10,280 bases of DNA from Monoraphidium neglectum (taxonomy: Eukaryota; Chlorophyta; Chlorophyceae; Sphaeropleales; Selenastraceae), in the NCBI RefSeq assembly GCF_000611645.1, contig NW_014011477.1:1-10280 (forward strand), written 5' to 3'. Position 1 is the first letter of the stretch, and each line of letters begins with the position of its first letter. The position numbers and the translations under genes are program-made. Below the pieces are notes generated by a model. That model saw only the letters and a list, made by a program, of their open reading frames with translations, was not told where the DNA came from and ran no database searches. Below, in pieces: positions 1 through 7,899 of this stretch.

Positions 1-68
1 CATCCGCCCCACCCGCCCCACGGCGCAAATGCAGCAGCGGGCGCCCATGCATGCAGCCGCCGGCGCAC

Positions 69-2867
69 CTGTTCATGCCGAAGTGCCTCAAGCGCCCCGT
101 CCCGGCCCCGCGCCGCGGCCCGCGCGCCGTCCGCCAGCGCGGCAAGCGCCGCCACCACGCCCTCCACCACGCGCAGCTGCGCCGACGCGCCGCCGCCCGC
201 GCCGCCGCCGGCGGCCGCCGCGTCGTCCTCCGCGCTGAGCCCGAGCGAGTCCTGTGCCGCAGCCGCCGCCGCCCGCTGGGCTTCCACTGCGCTCGATTCG
301 CCCCCGCAGATCTCCATCACCAGCTCCCACGCCGCCCGCCGCGCCCCCGCCAGCCGCGCGAGCGCGGCCGCGCGCTCCGCGCTCGCCGCGCCCAGCGCCT
401 CGCCGCGTGCGGCGCGCTCCTGCGCCGCGTCCGCCTCGGCGGCGCCGAGCCTGGCGAGCAGCAGCGCCCGCTCGTCTTCTGCAGATTCCCGTGCGGCAGA
501 GAGGTCCCCGGCGGCCGCCTGCAGCTGCTGGTATGCCGCACGCATGTCGGCCGCGTCGCGCGCGGCGCCGCGCGCAGCGGCGTCGGATGCGTCCTGCTGC
601 GCTGCCAGGCGGGCATGCAGGTCGCGCAGCTGTGGCGAAGGAGGTGCGGGGCAACATATTTGCGTTTGCGGCTGAGTGGGGGCGTTGGGGTACAGTATCT
701 CGTGATGACGTCAGCGGAGGTTGTGCTGGGCCTAGAATGCAGCCACCAATGTCGTGATAAGCCTGGTCAAAGGCGTTGACTGGAATTGACCATCCCACGT
801 TGGCGGGCAGGGAGCCGTGATGGCATTGGCATTCCATCGCCGCTCAACAAACCATCAAACGAATCGCCCCGGCACCCCCGCCTCCGCCGCCCCTCTGTCT
901 GCCACCACGCCACCGCCCCCCTCCCAAACACACACACACACACACAGACTGCCTGCGCACCCCGACACCCCGCACCTCAACCCCACGCGCCTCCAGCGCC
1001 GCCCGCGCCGCCCCAAGCTCGCCCTCGACCGCCGCCCCTTGCTCTACGCGCGCCCGCAGCTCCCCAGCATGCGCCCCAAGTTCGGTCACCACCTGCGCCG
1101 GCGCGTGTGCGTCGGGGGGCCCACCACATCAGGTCAGCGGCGGGCGCCGGGCATGTACAGTTGCGCCTCAGCAAGCCCCGCAAGGCGCGGCTTGTGTTCA
1201 ACACAGTCAACACTGACGGCATGATCATATAGGTGACAAAAGATAAGTGTAAACGCTCGTCGTTGCCGGCCCACCTGCTTGAGCCCCGCTATCGTTGCCT
1301 GCTGCTGCTCCACCACTTCCCGCTGCTGCCGTCGCTGCTCCCTCTGCCGCTCCTCGCGTCGCCCGCACTCGCTGCAGCCGCAGCCGCAGCCGCTGCACGC
1401 GGCGCCGGCGCCGGCGTCCCCGAACAAGCAGTGGCAGGAGGTCTGGGTTGAGGCGGGCGCCTTGCCGCGTGCCCTGCGCGGCGATGGGGACCGCACCACG
1501 ATAACAGACGCCGCCGCGGTGGTGATGGGCCCACTGCTTTCCTCAGAGTCCCCATTTGAGGACGGGTTGGCCGCAGCCTCTCCGCCCCTGTCCCTGCGGC
1601 TGCCCCGGCAGGCGCCCACAGCGGCGGCCTGCCCGCTGATGGTGGCACGGGCCGGGGATTTGTGCCCGGGCCGGCGCGCGGGCGGCGCGGGGGCGGCCCA
1701 TGAGGGCGGCAGGCGCTGCATCAGCTGCACGTGGCTGGAGAGCAGCTCATCGATCCGGCCCTGCAGCCTGCACATTGATGCATGGTTGCACGCATGCGCT
1801 CAGTCAAGGGGCACGCATATCCCCGCGCATGTCCGCGTCCAGACACCGAATGTTGTGTGCATGTATGCCAATGCGCATGGACACGCAGCGACACATGCAG
1901 CAGCTCATGCGCCGCATGCGGGCATGGCTGCACTGCGCGCATGCATGCATGCGCTGCTGCTCTTGCATACGCTCCATCGCCCCGGCATGCGTCTGCCCGT
2001 TGCAGGCCATCCTTGCATGTCGTCTCGCATACTGCCATGCCTCAAAGCCGCGCCAAAGCCCGCTAAAAATAGCCCAGCAACTTGCCTGTGCTTGTCCCTC
2101 ATGAGCTGCGACACGACCGCCCCCAGCTGCTGGTCTTTCAAACGAGCTGTCGCAGAAGTCAACAAAGCGCCAGCTCGCGCATGAGTGCTTGCCGCAGCGC
2201 CGTCCTCCAAATCAGAGTCGGCAGCCGCCGCTACATGGCCGCTGCCGGCGCGAGTGCAAGCCGATGCGCACATGCAGGCACAGTCTGCTGCTGGCTCGCG
2301 CCGCCGCGAGCGGCAGGGGCATCGCCGCTGTTGCTGCTTCTCCAGGCGCTGCGGGGACTGGTGCTCTTCATCATCATACTGGTCTGATCCGCTCAGCCCA
2401 GACAGCTCCCTGCAAGGCGCTGCACTACATCGCGTCCCCCAGGCATCCTCCACCCCTGCCCGCGCCGCTGCCGGTCGCGCGGCAGCCGCTGCCGCACGAC
2501 CGGCAGCGGCTGCCGTCGCGGAGCCGCGACGGCACCCCAGATGCGCTCCACCGCGCGCCGCGCCGAGCTGGTGCCGCAGGCTATCGTTGATGTCGTAAAG
2601 GGCCTGTACATTATGCCTGCAGTCAGTGAGCTGCTCCTCCAGGAAATCGCCGAGCGGCGCAGCGCGGCAACGCCGGGAGGGCGCCGAGCCCAGCGGCAGG
2701 TGTGCGCGCGTCTGCGAGCCGCTGCGTGTCAACCCGGCAGCGCGCTCGCGCCGTCGCCGAGTTCTGTCACGTATTTTGAGCTCTTCGTCATCGAGCTCGT
2801 TCATAAGCTGCTCCACTTCGCTGCAGATCGTGTGCAGCAGAATCGGGGCAGCTACATACCGCGACAT
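69..2867 (-). CDS. Ala-rich coiled-coil protein, 5' four exons (partial)
   Basis: Function not recognised. I join four exons: 2867-2086, 1767-1275, 1092-976 and 629-69. They give 651 residues with continuous phase (2, 0, 0, then 0 at the exit donor AACAG|GTGCGC at 69/68). The ATG at 2867 sits in CCCAAATGTC. Residues 12-45 (ICSEVEQLMNELDDEELKIR onward) and 74-100 (DFLEEQLTDCRHNVQALYDI onward) look helical and coiled-coil forming. The middle of exon 1 is low-complexity Ala/Arg. Residues 372-395 hold a Cys cluster (CHC...CSGCGCGCSECG), followed by a Glu/Gln/Arg helix up to 425. Exons 3 and 4 (426-651) are almost uninterrupted Ala/Glu/Arg/Leu heptad-like sequence with a Gly-rich break near 600. 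Such composition is typical of structural or scaffold coiled coils, but that is inference. The gene continues beyond the left edge. Uncertainties are the exact exon 2 acceptor and whether a small exon is missed in the 346-base intron. Confidence 0.75.
929..946 (+). repeat. (CA)9 microsatellite in intron 3 of the coiled-coil gene
   Basis: Nine uninterrupted CA dinucleotides on the plus strand. They read as GT on the transcribed minus strand, about 30 bases inside the donor at 975. Confidence 0.9.
1768..2085 (-). other. Intron 1 of the coiled-coil gene, GC-AG type
   Basis: The donor reads CACAG|GCAAGT (minus strand, exon ends at 2086), which is the usual context of GC-type donors. No GT in the vicinity gives a matching phase. 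The acceptor reads ATGTGCAG|GCTGCAG with the exon starting at 1767. Exon 1 leaves two bases (AG) and exon 2 supplies G, giving Arg and a smooth QLMRDKH-R-LQGRIDELL join. Without splicing, the frame runs through Cys/Met/His-rich sequence to a stop near 1905. The intron is unusually rich in alternating CATGC/GCATGC words. Confidence 0.6.
2464..2510. repeat. Nested inverted repeat inside exon 1
   Basis: Perfect 14-base arms (GCCGCTGCCGGTCG at 2464-2477 and its reverse complement at 2497-2510) enclose 19 bases. Those 19 bases themselves contain a perfect 8-base stem (GCGGCAGC / GCTGCCGC, 2479-2495, one central base). A further partner palindrome CGGCAGCGGCTGCCG lies at 2501-2515. The segment encodes Ala/Arg low-complexity protein, so composition may explain part of it. 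Confidence 0.8.
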
Positions 2868-3346
2868 TTGGGTCTTGGAGCGTGGAAAACATCTTATTTC
2901 TTACTGGTTGTGTCAATCACGCAACACCATCGTGCACCACGATCGGCACCTTTGACCTCGCCACCTCGGATTGACCAGCGCGGCTCGAGCTGCACTGCTC
3001 CAGTGCTAGCTGTGTGCCATGCAACACGGGCATTTCCACGCCTTGGGGTGTGTCTCCCATCTGGAATTCTGCTTAAAGCAAACTTCTCACAATCTGGTAG
3101 CCATGACAACGTATGCAGCACTGCAAGCTGGCATACATACTAGCCCTGCCTGTCTTCTTTATGCTGCTGGGCGTGGCCGCCACCGCAATGAACAACTCGC
3201 GAGGGGTTTGGGGCCCCAAAACACAACATGCTGCCGATGCTCAAGCACAGCCAACCTGCTTCTGCGTCTGACCTTGCCCACAGTGCGCGTGGCGCCCAGG
3301 ACCCGTTGCGCTACGACAGGGGAAAAGCGAGCCGGCGCGCCTGCCG
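2868..3346. other. Intergenic: upstream region of the coiled-coil gene
   Basis: Lower in GC than the flanking genes. It should hold the promoter and 5' untranslated leader of the minus-strand gene starting at 2867. I see no open frame with convincing composition on either strand and no clear TATA element at a typical distance. Frames open for 75-110 codons exist, but they look like chance. Confidence 0.4.
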
Positions 3347-3679
3347 CCCTGTAAAAACACCTCTATAAAAACACCCCTGCAGAACCGCCCTTGCAGAGAC
3401 ACCCCTGCATAGTCGCCCCTGCCGAACCATCCCTGCAGAAACACCACTGCAGAACCGACCCCGCAGAAATATTCCTGCAGAATCACCCCTGCCGAATCAT
3501 CCCTACAGAATCGTCCTTGCAGAAAAAACTCTGCAGAACACCATAGCAGCTTTGCCGCTGCAGAACCACCCTGCAGAAACACTGCTGCACAAGCACCCCT
3601 GCTGAACCGCCCTGCAGAACCGCCCCTGCAGAAAAGTCCCAGAAGAGACACTGGTGCAGAAACACCCCTGATGACATGC
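3347..3679. repeat. Degenerate 14-bp minisatellite, about 24 units
   Basis: Tandem units with consensus CCCTGCAGAAnCrC on the plus strand, almost all exactly 14 bases long. Examples are CCCTGCAGAACCGC at 3375-3388, CCCTGCAGAAACAC at 3431-3444 and TCCTGCAGAATCAC at 3473-3486. Three units are 13 bases (near 3543-3555, 3556-3568 and 3611-3623). Divergence between units is moderate, mainly at positions 1-2 and 11-14, and the CTGCAG core recurs. Because 14 is not divisible by 3, translation would cycle through all three frames every 42 bases, which argues against protein constraint. Confidence 0.92.
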
Positions 3680-3939
3680 CTCCGCAGATCCTTCCAACCT
3701 GTTGCCACCTGAGCTGGGCAGACCGCCACCTGGCAGCTGCGTTCCGGGTTCAGGTGTGAGCGAGCAAGGCGAAGCTTCCCGGTTCCAGCAACTTCTGCCG
3801 GTCGGCCGGCGCGCGTGTAGCCGTACCTGTCCCCGCGCTCCCCCAAAGTCGGCTGTGCCTCTCGTGGATTGACAATTGACTGGCACTTCCCTTGGTGACC
3901 GAAACCCAAGGTCGCTGAATTGTATGGAACGTCAACATG
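3680..3939. other. Intergenic, no gene seen
   Basis: Between the minisatellite and the presumed 3' end of the next minus-strand gene. The minus strand stays open across it, but the translation has no recognisable domain and the frame simply continues out of the repeat. No RNA gene or long inverted repeat was noticed. Confidence 0.4.
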
Positions 3940-3944
3940 TTACA
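3940..3944 (-). terminator. Putative poly(A) signal TGTAA
   Basis: TGTAA on the minus strand, about 245 bases downstream of the stop codon at 4190-4188. TGTAA is the usual polyadenylation signal of green algae. A pentamer is weak evidence alone, but its strand and position fit a 3' untranslated region. Confidence 0.4.
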
Positions 3945-4187
3945 GCGCTGGGGGTGTAGCTTCTCAGCTCACAACGCGCCGCTGTATGCAGCGTCCCGAG
4001 AAGTTGGCGACTGAGCCGGCGCGGCCTATGGAGCGTCGAAGAAAACTCAATAGATACCGCAGCCAGCCTCGGCAGACAAAAGCGGCGGCACACGTTCGCA
4101 AGCAGGCAGCAAATCCCAGCAAATCCTGCCTTCTTGGAGCGACAGGGCGTCAAACTGGAAAAAAGGAATCGGCGTCCCAAGGCCAGA

Positions 4188-5013
4188 TCACACGTTGATC
4201 ACCTGCCCAGGCCCCGCCTCCTCGCCTTCCGCGATCTGGCCCCCCACCCCGAGCTGGTCCAGCGCCCCCGGCGGCACGCTCGTCGGCGCCCGCGTCACGT
4301 ACAGCACCCCCTGCAGCACCGGGATCTTCTCGCCCTCTGCAAACTTCACGCCGGACTTCTCCTCGGCCATGGGTATGAGCTTCTCGGCGAGAACGGTGCG
4401 GTCGGGCTCGCCGCGCGGCATCGCGTCCGGCCATGCAGCCGGCCACCACGACGCAACCGACGCCGCCGCCGCCTCGCCGCGCCGCTGCAGTTCAAGGACC
4501 TCTGAGCAGTCAAACACCTCTGCGGCTGCCGGTGCCTCCGCGCCCGCGTCGGCCGCCGGGCCGGCGCCTTCCCGATCGCCGCCGCCGCCGCTGCTGCTGC
4601 TGCTGGTGCTGCCTCCCAGGACCTGGGCGTTTGTGCGCAGGCGGGATGCGAACGATGCCGCAGTCAGTACCCACGCACTGGCTACTGCTGCAAAGCTTCA
4701 TTACGAGCCAGTTTAAGATACCCATGGCCCAGCTGAACCCCTCCGGCTGACAACATACCGCAAACCCCTCCAACCTGCCAAAAGGCAAGCGCGCCGCCGC
4801 CCCGTCCAGCACCCCCAAACAAACGGGAGCAGCAGCCGCCCCCTCGCGTGTTCCCCGGCCCGCCACAGGACGCCCCCACCCGTATGCTCCCACCTTGGCG
4901 ACCCCCATTTGGAAGCTCATGGCGGCCTCCCAGCTGTCGTCGCCGGCTGCGACCGCCACCTCAAGACCCTTGGCCAGAACTGCTGAGGCGACGCCCATGC
5001 TTTGGAAGCCCAT
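4188..5013 (-). CDS. Hypothetical protein, 184 aa, two exons
   Basis: Not recognised. Exon 1 (5013-4894) encodes 40 residues, MGFQSMGVASAVLAKGLEVA onward, ending GVAK at the donor CCAAG|GTGGGA. Exon 2 (4622-4188) starts after CGCCCAG with VLGGS and ends GPGQVINV-TGA. Both joins are phase 0. A CTGAC branch-point-like word lies about 40 bases upstream of the acceptor. Residues 44-55 are a Ser/Gly run from an AGC/GGC triplet repeat, followed by an acidic Ala-rich linker. From about residue 70 the sequence looks like a folded domain (EVFDCSEVLELQRRG, then PDRTVLAEKLIPMAEEKSGV and IPVLQGVLYVTRAPTSVPP). No transmembrane segment or obvious transit peptide is visible. The frame stays open upstream of the chosen ATG, so a longer N-terminus or an upstream exon (a possible acceptor CCCGCAG lies just before the ATG) cannot be excluded. 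Confidence 0.7.
4578..4605 (+). repeat. GCC/CTG triplet repeat in coding exon
   Basis: (GCC)4 directly followed by (CTG)5 on the plus strand. It encodes the Ser-Gly tract of the 184-residue protein on the minus strand, so it is likely length-polymorphic without shifting frame. Confidence 0.75.
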
Positions 5014-5159
5014 CGCACTGCGGGCCCACAGGCTGCACGCCCGCGGCGCGAGACAACGGGAAGAGGGACGCAGAGGAAGCCGCAGGGGGCGGCGGCGGTC
5101 GGCGAGGGGTTTGGCGGCCGCGGGCGCCGGTCGGACGCCGGCATCAGCAGCAGAACAGA

Positions 5160-5167
5160 TGACGTCA
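5160..5167. promoter_or_regulatory. TGACGTCA palindrome upstream of the 184-aa gene
   Basis: Perfect CRE-type (bZIP) palindrome about 147 bases upstream of the start codon at 5013. It lies in a 13-base word, GATGACGTCAGCG, that also occurs at 704-716 inside an intron. Binding is inferred only from the consensus. Confidence 0.3.
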
Positions 5168-5416
5168 GCGCAGGCGGGCGGCCGGCAAAAGTTGCTGCGG
5201 GCAGACGCCTGCTGGACGCTTGGAAGGCGGCATTTTGGTGGGACCAAACACAATGGCGTGCCGATAACGCCCCCTTGCCAGACCCCGCATTCGACGTCAC
5301 GTCCCCCGAGTGCCCGTGGCCCTGCATAGAAGTGCGCGCACCTGTAACCGCTGGCCATGTCTGGCAGAGCCTTGACCATCAGCCTGCGCCACGGGGAGGG
5401 ATTCGCAGGTCGTGGT

Positions 5417-5497
5417 GGGAGGGGGGGGCAGGTCCGCGGGTGGGGGTGGCCCTTGGGTGCGAGGGGGGCAGGAGGGTCGCGCCCGCCCGTGTGGGGG
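5417..5497 (+). other. G-run-rich tract, G-quadruplex candidate
   Basis: Contains runs of 3, 8, 3, 5, 3, 6, 3 and 5 guanines on the plus strand, most separated by short loops (5417-5476), with the last run at 5493-5497. This satisfies the usual G-quadruplex pattern if loops of up to about nine bases are allowed. It lies between the 3' end of one minus-strand gene and the start of the next. Confidence 0.55.
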
Positions 5498-5554
5498 TGG
5501 GCGGCCTTGGAATGTATTTTGACCCCTCCGATCGCGGGGCGAGGGAGAGATGCA

Positions 5555-5578
5555 GTGGGCCGCGGCTACGCGGCCCAC
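5555..5578. repeat. Perfect hairpin, 10-bp arms, 4-base loop
   Basis: GTGGGCCGCG (5555-5564), loop GCTA, CGCGGCCCAC (5569-5578). All ten pairs match and nine of ten are G-C. It is about 60 bases beyond the TGTAA of the 292-residue gene, so it could sit at or just past the transcript end. Confidence 0.85.
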
Positions 5579-5637
5579 GCACAAGCAGGTGCCGCCGCAG
5601 AGGTGGGCGGGGGCCCCTGGCCTTTCCCAACGCCCCC

Positions 5638-5642
5638 TTACA
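5638..5642 (-). terminator. Putative poly(A) signal TGTAA
   Basis: Minus-strand TGTAA formed at the edge of the GT repeat (GTGTGTGTAAGGG), 64 bases after the stop codon at 5708-5706. Distance and strand match a short algal 3' untranslated region. Confidence 0.5.
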
Positions 5643-5692
5643 CACACACAGGCACATACAGACACACACAAAAACAAACGCACACACACAAC
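5639..5692 (+). repeat. Interrupted CA-rich microsatellite
   Basis: CA dinucleotide blocks interrupted by GGCACATACAG and AAAAACAAACG on the plus strand. It occupies most of the predicted 3' untranslated region of the minus-strand gene and reads as GU-rich RNA. Confidence 0.85.
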
Positions 5693-5705
5693 GCCGATGG
5701 TAGTG

Positions 5706-7807
5706 TCACCTGTGGTCGTGCTGCGCGGCAACCAGGCACTCTGCGTGGCGGTTCTTGTCGTCCATCACGTGGCTGACGGCCCCCATCTGGCCCATCACCA
5801 GCTGCCGCACAAAGTGCATCAGCCAGCGGATCTGTTTGGGAGCCGCAAGCGCGCCGCGGGCCGCGTTTGCCGGGGCGGGCTTTGGATGAATGTGCAGGAC
5901 GCGTGGGCCCTGCCAAAGGCAAGCAGCCTTTTGCGCGGCGGTGTCGCTCGACCTCAACACACGCTCGGTTGAATAACGAGATGCATGCAAGATGAGGACC
6001 GCGAGGGCCGCCATGCAGGGCGGACGCTGAGGCGCTGGGCGGCTGGCCCGGGCCCTCGATCTGAGGCTTGCAGGCTGATAGCAGCGCTGCGCCGCACCTG
6101 TGCGCAGTGCACTGCGCCGTCCACCCCAAGCTCGTCTATCTGCTTGTCTATCGCCTCAGCGTTTGCCGCGTTGGCAGTTGAGTTGATGGCTGGCGGGGCA
6201 GAGGGTGGGGTGGGGGGCACGGAGGGGGGGGGCGTGCGATTAGGCACACGCGAGGTGAGTAGGGCCCGGGAGAAATGGGGACACCGGCGGCATGCATGGG
6301 GCGGCCGATAGACGGCGTGGCCGCGGCGTGCTATCGACGCTCGGGCGGTCGCCGCCAAAAATTCAGCTTTGTCGGCTGAGATGCGTGCCGCGCAGTGTCC
6401 GCCCTCCTCCTACCCCACTTCTTGAAGACCTCCACCAGAAAACAGGAGCCCAACAACCAAAACACTCCCACCAGTGCCTTCCACTCCGCACTGAGTGCTG
6501 AGTCAATCACCAGCGCTGCGCTCGCTGCCGAGCAGGTCAGCTGAGAGCCCCAACCCTCCACTTTGATCCGAAAAACAGAGCTGCAAGAATCGCGCCCGCC
6601 CCACTCTCAGATGCATGATGTGCAGGCCACGTCCAGAAACACAAAGTGGATGTTTGCGGGCCCACCCCCCACCTATAGTGGAGAACACGAGAACCGCCTC
6701 GTCAGACGGCAGGTCCGCCCCCTGGCGCCGGAAGTTCAGGTACACAAACAGCGCCAGCAGCGCCGCCGCTGCCATGCGCGCGAGCTCGGAAATGGAGTCG
6801 CACACCACCTCGGGCGTCACCTTGGTAGGAACGCCTGCGAAGGCAAAAGTGAGGCGCGCGCGTTGATTTGGCGGAACGCAGGATTCGCGCGTCGCAACGC
6901 GTACAGGTTGTTGTGGTTGCGTTCTTCTGGCACGTGCGAATGGCGGGGCTTCTGGTGTCTAAAAGCGGCTCTTGATCGGAGGGCTCCGATGGGTGCGTCC
7001 AACCAGGCGCGCCGCGCCCCCGCACCGTCATGACCCTTCCCCACTGCCCCGCCCGCCGCGTGCGGTGCGGCGGCATGCGGCCCTGCGGCGGCTCACCGAA
7101 GCGCGCAGCGCCGCCGGATTGGGACGGCCCCGCAAACGGCATCACCATGCCGCTGGCCACCAGGGCTCGCTCCATCATATCCCCATGGATGATCTGGGGG
7201 GTCGCCGCCACGCCATTAAAGTAGGCCGACAGGTAAGTGATCAGGATCCTGTATATGGGGATCCGATCGTTCGAATCGCGACCGCGACAGGTGAGGGGGC
7301 CGAGGGCAGGGCAAAGGCTGGGAATACGCCAGCGGCGGGGGCGCGGGAAAGAGGCGGTGGCGGGGCAGCTGGGGATGGCAGATGGCTTCACGGCCGCCAG
7401 TGCCGGATATCCTGCCATGGCCATAGCAGCCCTGGTGAGCCTGGGTTGCATCCATGCGCCACCAGGCTTGACTTGCGGACCCCGTCCCCCGCGGGCCGCC
7501 GGGTGCCCACCATGCGTCCTTGCACAGCCCCGAGCTCCCGCCCTTGGCTTCCCAGGTATGCGCGCCCGCACCTGTCCTGATCGACAATCTCCTCCGTCTC
7601 GGGGTTGCGCGTCAGCAGGGCGACCTGCACCTTCTTCATCAGGTCGCCAAAGCGCACCAGCGCCGCGGCGCCAAACTTGCGCTCGCCCTCGGGCAGCGTC
7701 CGGAGCGCCGCGACGACGTCGTCGAGCACGACGGGCGCGGGGGCATCTGCATGCTCGTTGGAGTCTGCTGGGGTGGTCGCATTATTTGTGGGGGCGTCGG
7801 CCGCCAT
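5706..7807 (-). CDS. Predicted membrane protein, 292 aa, six exons
   Basis: Family not recognised. Exons are 7807-7572, 7248-7097, 6834-6673, 6524-6414, 6189-6098 and 5831-5706, with phases 2, 1, 1, 1, 0 matching at every junction. Donors are GTGCGG, GTGAGC, GTGGGG, GTAGGA and GTGCGG; all acceptors end in CAG (for example TTTTGCCTTCGCAG before 6834). The start is ATG in AAACATGGCG and the stop is TGA at 5708-5706. The N-terminus (1-28) is acidic/Ala-rich without a clear signal or transit peptide. A soluble-looking part follows (DDVVAALRTLPEGERKFG onward, then ILITYLSAYFNGVAATP). Hydrophobic segments lie near residues 149-164 (MAAAALLALFVYLNF), 176-194 and 200-217 (ALVGVFWLLGSCFLVEVF). The tail has a helix IRWLMHFVRQLVMGQMG and a charged end ...HDHR. 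The second exon could be extended upstream in frame at 7248; the chosen acceptor is the one with matching phase that excludes a Pro/Arg-rich insert. Confidence 0.78.
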
Positions 7808-7899
7808 GTTTGGTGACGGCCTCGATGTCAATCTGCGTGTTTCTACGTGAACGCGTGTCAATGTGATCGTAGATTGAATCGGCGGATTTCTCAAATCAA
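7808..7899. promoter_or_regulatory. Short region between two divergent start codons
   Basis: Only 92 bases separate the minus-strand ATG at 7807 from the plus-strand ATG at 7900. If the plus-strand model is right, this is a shared promoter plus both leaders. It is less GC-rich than the neighbouring exon. I see no TATA box. Confidence 0.35.

Larger units (their letters stand above)
5014..5637. other. Intergenic: promoter side of the 184-aa gene and 3' flank of the 292-aa gene
   Basis: Long frames are open on both strands here, but they encode Arg/Gly/Pro-rich sequence expected from GC-rich DNA. Real signals are a TGACGTCA palindrome at 5160-5167, a G-run-rich tract at 5417-5497 and a hairpin at 5555-5578, each listed separately. 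Confidence 0.45.

Noticed and set aside
51..779. 242-codon plus-strand Arg/Pro-rich frame
   Set aside because: Antisense shadow of a GC-rich exon; composition is typical of stop-poor GC-rich DNA.
88..837. 249-codon minus-strand frame rich in Arg/Gly
   Set aside because: It is a shifted shadow of the Ala/Glu-rich coiled-coil exon (69-629) and runs through the intron containing the CA repeat.
3347..3679. CRISPR-like array
   Set aside because: Units are directly tandem, 14 bases, degenerate and without spacers; the context is eukaryotic.
3241..3909. 222-codon minus-strand frame resembling a pentapeptide or other short repeat protein
   Set aside because: The repetition is a 14-base DNA unit cycling through all three frames; there is no A(D/N)LXX pattern and no splice or start support.
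5002..5703. 233-codon plus-strand frame over the G-rich strip
   Set aside because: Gly/Arg-rich translation of G-runs and a microsatellite, no splice or motif support, and it crosses the hairpin and CA repeat.
7204..7248. Strong plus-strand donor GACAG|GTAAGTG at 7230-7238
   Set aside because: It lies antisense inside a well-supported minus-strand exon; plus-strand frames there have no domain and poor composition.
7249..7285. TTCGAATCGCGACCG as a tRNA T-arm
   Set aside because: No matching acceptor, D or anticodon stems around it.
7249..7430. In-frame extension of the 292-aa gene's second exon (AAMAMAGYPALAAVKPS onward)
   Set aside because: It enters in the same phase after CTCACCAG, so it is possible, but the inserted Pro/Arg-rich stretch looks intronic and the CATATACAG acceptor at 7249 gives a cleaner protein.
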